Below are positions 27,472-40,423 of a stretch of 64,000 nucleotides of DNA, piece by piece. The stretch spans positions 2,147,673 to 2,211,672 of the forward strand of contig SSBO01000013.1 in assembly GCA_005281725.1 (NCBI GenBank), read 5' to 3'. A program made the translations under genes and the position numbers. The DNA comes from Wuchereria bancrofti. Taxonomy: Eukaryota; Nematoda; Chromadorea; Rhabditida; Onchocercidae. Position 1 is the stretch's first letter. Each line of letters starts with the position of its first letter. The notes below the pieces were generated by a model. It was not told the origin of the DNA. It saw only the letters and a list, made by a program, of their open reading frames with translations, and ran no database searches.

Positions 27472-29160
27472 GAATCATTTCAATGGATGCCAATTCAGGA
27501 TAAGGTTTTCCCTTTTTCTTTTCTTTTTTTTTCATTTTAATTTAAATTTATAATAAGATGAAATGAACGAATTATTTCTTATACACTATTTTTTCCTTTT
27601 ATTTACTATATTTTAATATAATAGTTGAATTATTTGCTTAAAAATTATTATTTTGATATTATTACTTGAATTTATTATAGGTATTACTATTGCGTGATGT
27701 TGCATTTGTGTTAATTTTATTGGAAACTGCTTATAAAAAGTCTATTTCAAAATGTACATCTGTATTAAACCATAGAAATCAACGAGAAAAACAGTACAAA
27801 ATTTTTTCTTTTTTTTTCTTTTTTTTGTTAATCTTAAAATCAAAAAAATGAAAATTGATGAAAATCTTTGAGCTAAATAAATTCGAATACAAATTATTCT
27901 TCATTCATTTATTAAAATTGAGTAGATCAATCGAAGAGAATATTGGAATATCAATGATAATTGAAAGTTTTAATAGAGCAAAACTGGATAAGAAGGAATT
28001 TTTACTGCTCAAAGCAATTGCTTTCATGCATTCTGGTAAGTATTAAGTTTAAAATTTTTAGCATACACTTATCTGAAATTTTATCAGCTATAATTAAAGT
28101 GCAAAATTTAAAATACGATATGAATTACACCTATTCAAATTATTTTTCCTTTAAGTATTTTTATATAATTTTTTTTCTTCAAATATCAATTAAAAATCAT
28201 GTAAACGAATGAAGAAATTTTTTTTTGTTTGACTCTTAAATCTTAAAATAAACTCATCCAGTTTGCAAATTTATTCGATTGCTATAATTCTTTATTTAAT
28301 TTATTTTTTTTTTATTTTTTTTTTAAAATTTTTAATTATTGAAGAAAAAAAAACTTTTTCAAATCCTTCTTAAGATAAGTAATTTTTGTTCCATAAATTT
28401 AAATTAATTTAATCAAAAAAAAAAGAAAAAATTTCCAGAATGTTCCGGTTTATCACCAAACAGTTTTAAACAGCTATCATGTCAACGACAGCTAATTTTG
28501 GATACCCTATTTAATTATATGATATTCAAGTATGCTTTTAAGATTTCTTTTTTTTTTTGCCTGAATCATAAAAATATCTTCCGGAAAAGTTTTGCAATGC
28601 TAAATTTTAAACCTTACTTAGCCATTTTGACTTAAATATCATTGTAGACATGACAAACATGGCCCAGTACGTTTCGGTCATGCATTATCGGTGCTTTGGT
28701 CCATTTATGAGGCAACAAATTCTTATGTGGAAAGTTTAATGGATATGGATTTGAAGCCACTCACCATAGAGTTACTAGCTAATAAATTGCCAGAACCTCT
28801 AACATAACTTGTATATTTTACATAAACCACTTTCTCTATATATATATAAACCTCTCTCTCTCTCTCTCTCTCTGCATATGAATCTGTTCCTTTTTCTCGT
28901 CTTTTCTTTTTAATTCCCTTTTAATTTTACTAAATTTTATTTACAAAGTCTGAAATACGTACATATATATTTAATACATATTTACAAATTAATACGTTTG
29001 TTCCTTTTTCTCAACTTTGTAATTATTCCAATAAAAGAAAAAAAAACAAAAATGTTTAGACGGAAAAAAAATTAGACTAAATTTTTTAAATTAATATTTC
29101 AAATACACCTTATGAAAAATTAAAATACAACTTAAATTAATCATGAAAGTATATCAACAA
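27472..29160 (+). repeat. Exact 1689-bp copy of 25782-27470 (assembly duplicate)
   Basis: Every line compared matches at a constant offset of 1690. The copy starts in mid-exon (gaatcatttcaatggatgcc) and carries receptor exons at 27472-27504 (partial), 27681-27793, about 27926-28035, 28439-28529 and 28648-28807, introns included. Unchanged homopolymer tracts and the N at the border argue for an unmerged contig overlap, not a tandem gene duplication. The true 3' flank of the gene is what follows 29160. Confidence 0.93.
27474..28807 (+). pseudogene. Duplicate ligand-binding-domain exons of the nuclear receptor (artefactual copy)
   Basis: Same exons 7 (partial) to 11 as the receptor ending at 27117, with no DNA-binding domain of their own. 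It should be merged with the true gene and not annotated as a second receptor. If it were real it would be a headless 3' fragment. Confidence 0.85.
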
Positions 29161-30320
29161 CAAAACGTCTTTTTCGTCTAATCCTTGTTTATTAATTGGG
29201 AAAATATCCACCTATATAAAAGCATTTCTCAAAGTTTATCATATACTTTTCTACTCTAAATCAACTTTGATTAACTATTTATAATCTATTGGTATTTAAT
29301 GATAATCCCTCCAAATTTAATAAATAGATATTATTCGGTAAAGTAAGATTAAAAGTTAAAAGCTTCTTTATGAATAATAATGTATCATTATGTCTGTGCA
29401 AAAGTTTACATTCAATCACTTATTGTATCACAGTGTTATGTGATGATTATTCATTCACATATAATTTTAAATAGCGAAACCTCATTGAGTGCATATTTTC
29501 CTAGTAAATAAAATTTTTGATAATTGATTGACATCTAAAATGCATAGTTTGGCAATTCTTCGGGAAATAAAGGATGGGATTAACAGTTGTTTTAACGGTT
29601 CAGATATTCAACTTTCAACTGAGATATGAAGCGATTATCTTAGTTTGCTGGTTAAACCAAAAAGGAAAAAAAAGACTTCCCTTTCCCAATTCTTTTTTCT
29701 TTCTTTCGTAATATCAAATGTTTTTGATTTATAAAAATTAATTCTCTGAAAAATGTAGGGAGAAAAAAAAGCAATGTTTAATCCTACAAAGAAATTTATT
29801 ATAAGCCAAAACGACCGAAAAGTTTTAATATAGCAACAAAATCATAAACAATGAAAAGGTCCAGAAATAATGAATTATAAAAAGCAATAAATGGACTTTC
29901 ATACAATTCCAATTCCGGTAATAACTACAATTTCCAGTCAAAGAAAAAAAAGTCCCAGTTCAGAAATAAAAACTTAACAAAAACTGCATACCGTGCATAA
30001 TAGATGTCAAAAAAACACGGAAATTCCATCAGTGTTATTAAGGTTGATCAACTTAAGGAGAAATTTGATACATTTCGTAACTAAATTATGTTTAACATCA
30101 GTTAATGTCAAAAGAATCTTATTGAAACTGATCTCACTCAAAGAATGTTTTGCGCTTTCAAACTTAATTATTAAAGAAAAAAAAAACAGTCATTAAATAA
30201 AACAAAACAGTTTTTAAAATCACATGTAATCTAAATTTTACATATTGGCATAATTATTTTAAAAGGACGGAAAGATTAAAAAAAAAAAGTTGAGGTAAGT
30301 AGTCGAATAAACGTCAGTAC
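29161..30320. other. Intergenic, nuclear receptor to FAF2 (tail to tail)
   Basis: No gene seen. Short ORFs here have no family resemblance. It should contain the 3' ends of both convergent genes. Confidence 0.5.
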
Positions 30321-33300
30321 CTAAGCATCATTATCTTGCACTAAAACAACCACTGATTTCTCGAAACCACAATCGTGAAATGTTGGGATATTAGTTGGAT
30401 CTTGCACTATTCCGAATTCACGATACCATTCGGGTGCACAATTAAGCTGCTTTCTGGGATAACTTGATAGTAGCGTGAGGTTCGGTGGACAATTCTCATG
30501 AGCCAACGTTGCATTGAATAACAACTACAAATAAATTTATTGTAAAGTTAAAACAAAACTAGAGAATTTCATAAATGTGCAAGCTTTAAAAGAAATTTCT
30601 TTGTAACTGAGAAATAACTGAATAACAATATTTGTCAAAAATATAAATCATAATTTAGTTCAACAGTGACAAAAACTACCGATTATAATTCTCCTGCACT
30701 AATTAATATAAATAATGAATGAATGCTACAGTAACAGCCGATCTAATTCAAATTGTGAAGATTAGCAATCAAATATCATAGTAGCATTGAAATTATTCCA
30801 TATTTTCAAGAAATATAATTTGTGCAATAGTATAATAAGTGAACTAAAACGAGTTTGACATAAAAATAAAAAAAAAAAGCTAACCTCCAAACTATTCGTT
30901 ACATCAAATCGCCTCTCAAAGCGTTCGCCATTGGGAAATCGTACACTTACTCGAATACAATCAGGTGCTTGCGATTCTGGTGGTAATTCGTTTGCTAATT
31001 TCATTCTTATAGCATCTAATTTCTGAATGATGAACTCGATAATTACTACGAGGAAATTATATCTAAGACAGTAATTAATATTAGGTAGAACCGGAAAACT
31101 AAAATTACCTTTATTGACACTTTTATTTCTGTTGCCATACTTAAGGAAACATTTTTTTCTCTTGAAAATCGGGGATTTCTTCAAATAACTAAATGCATTT
31201 CCTATTTCGAACATACACTGTTAAAACAGTAACTACAACTGATAAACGAGAGGAACCCATAGCTCAACGAACTAGAAGTGCTACAAGACAAAAACGAACT
31301 TCAACAAAAAACGAATAATGATTCATCTATCAATATGTTATGAAGCCAGCTATATCACTATTTATAACCATCCTACAGTTAATGATGTATTGAAAAAATA
31401 AAATTACTTCTTTCTTTTCTTGCTTTTTCCTTTTCTCTTCCGCTTCCTTCAGTTCAGCAATTTTTCGTTCACTCTCAGCACGTTTCCTCTCATTTATACG
31501 TGCTCGATCAGCTGCCAAACTACGTTGATAATCTGATTCTTGCTCACGTAGAATGCGATTGTTCACCTCACGTTGATGTCTGGTAACAATTAACAATACA
31601 ATATTTCTCTTTTAAAAATTTATTAAAGAAAAATTCACAGCAAATCGATGTTTTATACCTTTCATTCCTTATAGCATCTAAATAGTTGCGATTTTCATCA
31701 ATTGCCGTTTGAATTGTGAAAAGCATTGGCTCTAGTTCATATTCGCCTTCTAATCGTAACACCTATGATAGCAACAAGTTAGAAATTTTAAAAATTCTTG
31801 AACAAAATTTATTTCAGATTTTTTTCATATTTCATAATTTTCTATCATCGTCCAAACAGTACAGGTGCTAAACTAATAGTAAACACAGGTTTATATGACT
31901 ATACTGAAAGTACAGCGATTATAGAGCAATTAGACAGAAAGACAAATAAATCCCAAAATAAAAATGCTCATAAAAGACAAAAAAAAAAAATAGAATTAAA
32001 AGAATCAAGAAAAAAAAACCACATCAAGAATAATCCAAAAACTAAGCAAAACAAATATAAAAAATAAAGACGGATTAAAAAAAATAAAGCAATAAAAAAA
32101 AAAAAAAACAAATATAAATTGAAAATTAAAACAACTAGACACATACTATGCATCAACTATAAAAATTTTTTGGACAAGATAAGAGACCACAGATAGTGAA
32201 ACTATTTCAATAACTATTTAAAAAACTTTTTAAACTTACTACAACCATTCGTGTTTCACGCATACAGAGTAATGCAAGAAACGGATATGTGCTCTCTCGA
32301 AGAGCCATTGATACTGCAAAATTAAAACTGATAAGAAAACTGTAAGCAATGACATATCATCGAATGAGAAGTATGATTAGTTGCTTGACAAAAATAATGA
32401 AGCAAAAAGTTTTCCCTTAACAGCAACTTAACAATCAGACCGGTATAAACTGAAGATGCATAAATTATTCAGAGTAAAATCTGTTAAATGTCAGATCAGA
32501 AAAAATTCGATAATCATTATGAAAATATTTTGCATCAAGATAAAATTGTTCTCTATTACCTTTATAACCTTCCTGACTGCGCACTGATACACCCCAAAGC
32601 AGAATTTCATTCCGATCCAGAAACTGTTTCATTTGATAACTGAGTAATGTCTCACGGACAAAACGTTCACAAGATTCATGTGATGGATTGTGTAAATAAA
32701 CGATCATAAAACGTAATGAATTTTTGCATTCGTTTATTGCCTATAAAGAAACTGCAAGTTGATAGTCGTTTTTCTTAAGTGTTAGTGAGGAAATTTATGC
32801 AATTTTGAAACTACTTTGTAGGAAAAAACAAATACACTATTTGGTACACATGTCACACTTTCTCTAGTAAATATATTAAAAATTTATTCGGAAATGTTAC
32901 ATTTACTAAGCAGAATTAAAAACTAACATCCTCGTATGACCCACTGAAAAAGTTAATTCCATTATTGGAATCGCCGAAACGAGCACTGAAGTCGTTGATA
33001 AAATGTTGTACATCACCTCTCGAATCAGCAACTGCCAATGGCGGTGCTCGGAATAATGACCCTTGATTATAACAATTAGGAAATTATATCATTTTCAATC
33101 ACTGAATAGTTGAATAGCATATGCCTTTGATTGTTTACACTCATGAAAAATGGCATGCTAAAGAGTTATTCGAAGAAAAAAATGAGACCTTTGAACATCA
33201 CTGCTTCAAGAATTTTAAGTCTAAGTAACTATTCAATATTTGTTCTTCTAAATCTTTTAGATTGCTACAAAATAAGAAAAAATTTTCCGAATAACATACA

Positions 33301-34548
33301 TAAAAAACTGATAAGATCGAATAAGCTTTGATAAGCAATAAAGAATGGAAGTTTGATGAGTGTAATGGTCCATTCAAACCAAGTTTGTGGAGGTGGAGGA
33401 CGTCTCCTCAACAATACTTCTGCAGGAGATAAAGATGAGCGCCGATTTGCAATTCTGAAAAATAAGAAGCTAATAGGAACTATATATAATAACTTTTTGC
33501 TCTTTTGGCGTAAACAATATATTTTATTAATGACTCAACGCAATTTAGTATGACTAATTTACTCGCAATATTATCTTTACATTTATAATGCCAGGCTAAT
33601 TAGTAAAATAATATCATTCATTTAAGAATTAAGAATTCGAAAAAGAATTACTGTGAGGTTGACGGTTCATTGACTTGTACATGCCTATGTCTTAATTCGC
33701 TCTCTGCATTTGATACATTTTGTTCTTCTTCCTCTTTTAATCGTCCACCAGTCTGGAAACGATATGGGTAAAGTGTAACAGCAAGAAAAAAAAATTAACT
33801 TCATGAACTAGTTAATCTATCGCCAGAAAAAACATGTTTTAATTGACCACTCAAAAAAAGATGTAAGATTTCTCTCTAATAAATTTAGGTCAAGAATTAC
33901 ACAATTTTAAAAGCAACTCAAAAACAAATTTTTCATCCTAAGAGCAATCGAAAAATGAGGTTTTGATAATGCATGGACCTACATGGAAGAAATGCTGGAC
34001 AGCGCTTTCCAAATTCCAATGATTGTAAACCAAGAAATCTTTTGCTAATTTGTCGTCTACTGCGCATATTTCCTACAACTAGCTTTTACCATATAATATC
34101 TAATAGTTCTTTCCTATTATATTCGGTTACAAGGCAAAGAAGATAACAATATATCATAAGATTCTGCAAATGGCAATTATATCAATAATACTTAAACCAA
34201 AAAGATAACCTCTTAAATTTTTTCACATCATTAGGAAGAACATGTTAGATGTTTAAATAATCTAAATTATAAGCTCAGTTTAATATATAAATAACGAAGC
34301 GATTTTCAAACCATTTTTCTATGCGTAAACTTTGACAAAAAAGAAAAAATATGGAATTCTACAACTGTCAGCAATTTAATGAAATATTCAGAATTATTAA
34401 TGGAGGTATATGAAATCATTCTAGCAAGACATTAAACAATTATTATAATCTTTCTTTATCTACAATTCTTTCTCTCAATTCTTAATATATTATGAACCTT
34501 GAAACTGTTGATTGAATTCATCTGTTCTTCGCTGTTTGCTGCTGCCAT
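30321..34548 (-). CDS. FAF2: FAF2/UBXD8 orthologue (UBA-hairpin-UAS-UBX protein)
   Basis: In other animals FAF2 sits as a hairpin in the ER and lipid-droplet membrane and recruits p97/VCP for degradation of membrane proteins. Eleven exons, 5' to 3': 34498-34548, 33983-34072, 33652-33752, 33300-33454, 32928-33061, 32560-32740, 32240-32313, 31659-31762, 31408-31579, 30885-31022 and 30321-30524. All phases close: 467 residues, near the 445 of human FAF2. In order: a UBA domain (about 8-47, ...YNHWNLESAVQHFF), a Ser/Glu linker, an R/P cluster then a hydrophobic hairpin (about 109-133, WTITLIKLPFFIAYQSLFDL), a thioredoxin-like UAS domain (about 140-290; FMIVYLHNP, LLWGVSV, ALRESTYPFLALL), a charged coiled coil (297-354; YQRSLAADRARINERKR), and a UBX domain (about 370-467) with SYPRK in place of the p97-binding FPR loop. 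Donors of exons 1 and 4 are gttcat and gtatgt. Confidence 0.95.
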
Positions 34549-35302
34549 TTTCCACACGAAGAAACAAATTTTCAAATCAGTGTAGTGAAATGCCTAAATT
34601 TAAACTTATCCACCAATATTACTTTACAAGTTCAAATTTCATGAATGACGACAAGAATCAATACCGAGTGTTTTCCCTGAAAAATAATTATAAATACCAA
34701 TTAGACAAATAGTTTTGTGAGTAAACCATTAACGAAATGAGAGTTTTTTTTTTTTTTTTGGTAATAAAACTAGCTATCGAGATGAGAAAAAAACCCCACA
34801 AAAAAATGCTCAAAATGAAATCAAAGATACGATGGTTTTGATATTATCAGTTCAATTTGCACGACTTTTCGAGATAAAATATCATTTCATTTGTTACATT
34901 GCAATTACTGAACGAATCATATTCCAAGAAAAGATAGAATAATATTATTCGAGTTATTCTCGAATTTAACTAAGATTAAATCTCGCTAAACTTATATCAA
35001 ATCTCTTTTTCTCACTAGAACTCAGGGAAAAATGAAAACAACCGACACATCTTGTCGTAACAACAACCATGCAAACATTATAATTTCACTGTGACATAAT
35101 CAGTGTGATGTAACATTATTGCAAACCACACTTTGTTCAAAGTATGAAATTTTGATACTTCAGGCAAATACCGTGGCTTAGCGCAATTAGTGGAACTGGA
35201 TTTAATGCTTTGGGACTTTCTGCATTGTTGTTGGCATTTTAGCTGATTAACTTTCATATAAAAGTGTTACTTATTACAGATTGTCAAAAGTAACGTGTAA
35301 TT
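34549..35302. promoter_or_regulatory. Shared head-to-head promoter region of FAF2 and ACTL6
   Basis: 754 bases between the two start codons, so any promoters for both genes must lie here unless upstream noncoding exons exist. An acceptor (ttattacag, ending 35279) is 23 bases before the ACTL6 ATG. No individual factor site can be named from sequence alone. Confidence 0.5.
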
Positions 35303-38300
35303 ATGAGTGGAGGAGTTTATGGTGGTGGTAAGTTCATTTTTTTTTTTGAGTTCAATATAATATATTCGTATTTCTTCTTTAATATGAAGTAGTATATATG
35401 TTAGTAATAATAATGTTGACGAAACATTTGTTAGTGTTTGTTTGAATGTATTATATTAAGAACCAGCAACTAGAATTAGTTCGTGTTATTCTTTTATATT
35501 TTTGTATTCAGATGAAGTTGGTGCTTTGGTTTTTGATCCGGGTTCGCACACATTTCGAGTTGGTTTTGCTGGTGAAGAATTTCCGAAAGTAAGCTTTCAT
35601 AAATTTTCCGAAGAAACGTTGAACAGCGTATTATTATTGCGCCAAAGATTTATTAATATTGGTAAGATGATCTTTCGATTAAGGGACGAATGAGTTAAAA
35701 CTGGTCTATATTTTCTTTTTTTTATGGTCTCTGGTCTATACTGTGTTTTTTTTTTCTTTTTGGAGATAGTACTAGAACTTTGTTAGGCATCAAATTGAGT
35801 TGCCGAAGCTTGCTCATATTACAGTAATAAATTTTAGCATAGTTTTAATAAATTAATTATTGTATGTGAAATAAATTCCAGTTGTTAACATAATAAATCT
35901 AATAAATTTCTAGTACTATATATTATGGTCATGAAATGAGCTGTGTTATTTTTTTCATGGTTTTAAATTTTTACAAAAGTATAGTTTTACATTATTTTAC
36001 AGGGTGATATACCAAGTCAAGTTGGTGTGCGTGAAGTCTTAGATGAAATGGATGACACTGTGGACCAAAGTACTCAAAAAGCAAAAATGAAGGAATATTT
36101 TATTGGGCGAACCTTTGTTAATGTTGCACGGCCAAGGACGGAGATTAAAAGTTACATGAGGGATTGCATGAGTATGTTTTTTGTCCTAAATGAAATCTTT
36201 TCTGCAATATCATATTTTATTGCAATATTTAGTTGATGATTGGGATATTTTCGAGCAATTGGTCGATTACTCATATAGTCGCATTTTATTCTCTGAAAGC
36301 CAATACCAGCCTGTACTGTTTTCCGAAGCTGCAGTAAGTTCATTTTGTCGGTCTTGTGCTATTTCTATATTATTAGGTATTGTTTAGTAGCGTTCTTTCA
36401 TCACACATCCATTTATCGTTAATTTGTTGCATTTCAGTATATATATATAGTATTATGCCTCAACTAAATTAACTAAACTTTTAGTGGAATACAAAAGCAA
36501 ACCGTGAGAAATTGACAGAATTGATGTTCGAGAAATACAATGTTCCCACGTTTTACGTTGTTAAGAATGCTGTTCTGTCATGGTAAATTCATATTTTTCA
36601 TATTTTTAAATTTCCATTTTTCTTTGAGTAACAGAGAAATATGCTTAACTGATGATATTTGCTTCTTATTATAAGTAAATTGTTCCAGTTATGCAAATGG
36701 TCGAACAGCTGGATTAATTCTGGATAGTGGTGCTACGCAAACCTCTGCTGTTCCTGTATTTGATGGATATTGCATAACACATGGTAGTTTTTTCATACAA
36801 TTTGTAGGTTTTTTGGATAGATCACTAAGTTTTTATTGCCGAAATATTGATAGAACTTTAGAAAAGTTTCAATCAGATAGTATTCATTCGGTAAATGTAG
36901 ATAAGTTGCTTTTGAAATTTCTTATGTCGTATAGTCAAAGAACAAATATTTTTTCAGCAGTGGTAAAGCAGCCAGTCGGCGGCGACATGATTGCGGAGCA
37001 GTGCCGTTTGATGCTAGAAGAACAAAAGATTGATCTTGTGTCTTCTTATAAAATTGCATCAAAGGTATTATTTCTGTTGATACTTAAGTAAAACCTTACG
37101 AATAAACATCCTCCACGTCTTATCATTAGCATTTCATTTAAATAATTTATTATTTAAATTGTTTTAGGAAGTTGTTAATGAAATGGAGCCGCCTATATGG
37201 ACTGAGAAAAAAAATTTACCTGAAGTTACGAAGAGCTATGAAACATACATGGAAAAGGTTTGTAGTCAGTTGTTGTCGAGATGGTGAATGCTTCCTGATT
37301 TTCTCTTTAAATCATTAAAGTGAAGTGAAATTCGTCATTTTCAGCAAATTCTTGAAGATCTCGCTGCCTCGGTATTACAGTGTTGCGATACTCCTATAGA
37401 CGTTGAGTAAGTTTTCAATGAAAAGGATTTTTCTTTTTCTTAAGTGAGCAGTAAGTATTGATCGACTAGTGAATCAATTTTGTTTTTAGTAATAGCAATT
37501 CCTTTTGATAGGGGTGACAGTCGTGCTCTTACGAAAGAGTTTTTTCAGAAGCGCTACATGTGAAAATAGTTTGAAACTTTACTTCAAGCTTACTCCATTT
37601 TTTGGTCCAAATTGCATTTACATTTAATTCCTTGACTCCAAAGCATTTCTGCGATTTGCTAGTTTATGTGCTTTAGATTTGCGGAAAAGCTACCATCTTC
37701 ACCGTTTTGCTTTCCAAATGGGTACAGTAAAGAATTCCAAGCGGAAAGAATCAAAATTCCAGAGGGCTTGTTTGATACGACATATTTGAAGGTAAACTTT
37801 TTCAAATATTTAATAGCTCGTTCTTGAAATAGCATTATAGTTCTTCACTTCTGAATTTGTTCAGTCAATTATATATTGGTGGCTGATTACTGCGGCTGAC
37901 AATATTTTCAGGCAGTAAATACTTCCTCAGTTATGTCAGTCTCCCAAATTGCAGCTACAGCATGTGGAATGTGCGACATTGACATACGACCTGTTAGTTA
38001 TTTGAAGAGGATTAGGAAGAGAGAGGATTTTTGGATCTAAGATAGTACAATTTATGTTTTTTTTTTTATATTTGTATACTATATAGTGATGCATGGTTTT
38101 TTCTGCAAAATAAACATACCACTTTCCTTTTTGCAAGAAAAGATTTTTGCAGACGATGTATAGCGGTTTGATGGTGACCGGTGGTAACTCATTGCTGATG
38201 GGATTTACTGAAAGACTTAATCATGATCTTGCTCACAAGTGTCCACCGGTTAGTATATTACGTTATATTTACTTATTTATTTGTATATTTATATGTATTA

Positions 38301-38571
38301 TCTCTAAAATTTATTTTTTAGACTATAAAGCTAAGAGTTTATGCGGCGCCAACACCAATGGAACGACGATTTGGAGCATGGATTGGCGGGTCCATTTTAG
38401 CTTCTCTTGTAAGTTATGTTATCGTTTATTCTGTTATAAATATTTTATATTATTTTGCTTTGTTAACTAAATATACAGAGAAAATTGTAGGGTGCCTTTC
38501 AACAAATGTGGATCAGTAGGGCGGAATATGATGACGAGGGAAAGTCGATTGTTTCAAAGAAATGCGCATAA
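35303..38571 (+). CDS. ACTL6: ACTL6/BAF53 actin-like subunit of chromatin remodelling complexes
   Basis: A nuclear actin-related protein of SWI/SNF (BAF), INO80 and NuA4/TIP60 complexes; the C. elegans counterpart is swsn-6. Fourteen exons: 35303-35327, 35512-35588, 36003-36171, 36233-36333, 36485-36582, 36689-36783, 36958-37064, 37168-37257, 37345-37406, 37677-37791, 37912-37992, 38153-38248, 38322-38408 and 38491-38571. All phases close: 427 residues (human 429). Diagnostic features are the N-terminus [17 protein letters not shown], phosphate loop 1 as [15 protein letters not shown], phosphate loop 2 as [11 protein letters not shown], the adenosine motif [23 protein letters not shown], and the end [20 protein letters not shown]. 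The canonical actin D-N-G-S-G of loop 1 is D-P-G-S here, in keeping with weak or absent ATP hydrolysis in this family. Downstream exons are compact; an unrelated open stretch in the exon 6/7 intron is not coding. Confidence 0.96.
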
Positions 38572-39522
38572 AATGAAAGTACTTGTTATAAGACAATTAT
38601 GATGTTATTAGTTGGTTGACAAATTTCGCCTCATGATGATGTTCTGAGCTAGGGATCTTTGTAAGACATTTGTTAGGTGGAATCTCCTTCGATAGTGTTT
38701 TAAGTCGTGCATTCATTGCTTTTTACAATTTTTTAGTTTGTTTAACAAGCGATTGATTGTGAACGATCTCCTTTCTGTTGTTTGACATTGTTAAATTGTT
38801 TTTATGATTTGTTATTTTGAGCAATTATTTATACTTATTTCTTTTCGCTGCATCTCAAACTCTATCATTCTATCGTAATTTAATTAGACATTGCCTCTTA
38901 AATTCAGGTTTTCGCCTGTTATAGCTTTATTTTAGCCAACAGAATATTGTATATGAATTTTAAAGTTTAGAATTGTAAGTTGACTTAAGAAATTCATCAA
39001 GTGATCTGCAATGAACAAATCTGTGTATAATACAATCCAATCAACCATTTTTTTTCATCGTTGCTTAGTAATATCTGCTTTTCTCTTCAGACATCATTCT
39101 GAAGAACAATAAAAAAAATTGTTCACCTTTTGCCTTTTTTCCCTTCATTTTCATTTTCGGACCGGAGATTTGAAAAAGTAAGTGCAGATTGTGAAGGAAT
39201 AATCTTTCTGCTTTTTTGCGTGATATTTGATAAGATTCAAACAGTTCTCAGATCAAACTTATTGGAACTTAGAAATGAACGATAGTGTATGAAGAAGTTA
39301 TTAATGAACTTAATAAATGAAGTTAAAGTCAATAAAGGAGAATTCAAGTAGTTGTGATATAGATTTTTTGTATGTTTGAGTAAGTAAATAGTAACCACTT
39401 TAATATTGAACTTTACATTAAATGAAAGAAGTGGGGAAAATAAAATTATTGAAAATTGCAGTTGAAAAATATCAATCATAGCATAGTAATAAAGTAGAGG
39501 AGCAAATTTTACTCATTGTATT
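38572..39522. other. 3' UTR of ACTL6 and convergent intergenic DNA
   Basis: No further gene is seen between the ACTL6 stop and the stop of the minus-strand small membrane gene. Confidence 0.5.
39108..39113 (+). terminator. Candidate polyadenylation signal for ACTL6
   Basis: AATAAA followed by A-rich sequence, 537 bases after the stop codon. The stretch between is less AT-rich than typical intergenic DNA here, as expected for a 3' UTR. Confidence 0.45.
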
Positions 39523-40423
39523 TTATTCGCTACCGGGTACTCTTGATTCACCCGTTTCACCATCATATAAGTATATACCAGTTTTAGCAACCCATGGTAA
39601 TCCTGATTCCGAACGTTTCCTAAAAATGAAATTATGTGAAAGCATTATTGAAAATGTTACATTAGCAATATTGATGTTAAATAAATTATTAATAAAATTG
39701 AATCATGGGAACATTTTTTGGATTTTATTGTAATATAAAAAATTTTTTACTATTTATTCAATTTTTACAGATAATGAAACTTTCTTATTAATCCATCAAC
39801 CGTTTAATTTTAGGAAAAAACATAAAAAAAAACGTATTTAAAAACGAAAGTAATATAGCATAGATTTCACAGAATTATTGATTGTAATTTGGTAGGAATA
39901 AATTGATGAATATGCTATCAATAATAGGGTAAGATATGATCCATAATAGAATTGAAAAAACAAAAATAAAAAAAAAAAAACAAAAAAGAAGCTCAAAAAT
40001 TTACGGAATGTTAAATGTTTAAGCTAAAAACAGAAGCAAAGGTATACTGATCAAATTTTTAGTATTAGACAAATATATGATTTATTTAATCATATCATTA
40101 TCACATGTCACATTATACAATATGCTTATGATAATGATAAAGTAAACAGTAAAATTTATAATAATAATGAAGTTATTACTATTATTTATAATAATAATAA
40201 ATAAAAATGATGAAATTTACCTGCAACAATCCCTATTAACTTTGCAATCATAAAGACATGCTAATAATAAAGTAAGTAGAATGAGTGCCATAAGACAGAT
40301 AGGTAATAAATTATCCAATGACGTTATAGGTATTTCAAATAATTCCTCAGTTGTACTTTTTTGAGTTGTAGCCGAAGTTATTGTAAACATTGTTGTCTTC
40401 TTCTTCACATTATCTAGTGACAT
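39523..40423 (-). CDS. 99-residue single-pass membrane protein, two exons, unknown family
   Basis: Exons 40221-40423 and 39523-39619 (5' to 3'), donor AG|gtaaat, acceptor ttttag, phase 2, 99 residues. The start is placed at MSLDNVKKK because ttgcag lies directly before that ATG, an ideal trans-splice acceptor; two codons further upstream another ATG exists. Residues about 14-36 are Thr/Ser-rich (TMFTITSATTQKSTTEE), residues about 40-60 form one membrane span (LLPICLMALILLTLLLACLY), then a Cys/basic juxtamembrane stretch (DCKVNRDCCRKR), then a short polar tail (GIYLYDGETGESRVPGSE). This fits a type I/III single-span protein with a possibly O-glycosylated outer stalk and palmitoylatable cysteines; topology is inferred. 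Family not recognised. Confidence 0.7.

Noticed and set aside
27855..28212. Second set of receptor ligand-domain ORFs
   Set aside because: Belong to the exact duplicate behind the single N; treated as assembly overlap, not a paralogue.
36813..36957. ORF start inside ACTL6 intron 6
   Set aside because: The ACTL6 family alignment and a ttttcag acceptor at 36957 place the exon start at 36958; the 5' part of the ORF has no counterpart in the family.
38600..38670. Possible C/D-box snoRNA (atgatga then ctga) in the ACTL6 3' flank
   Set aside because: The two boxes are only a few bases apart and no terminal stem is visible.
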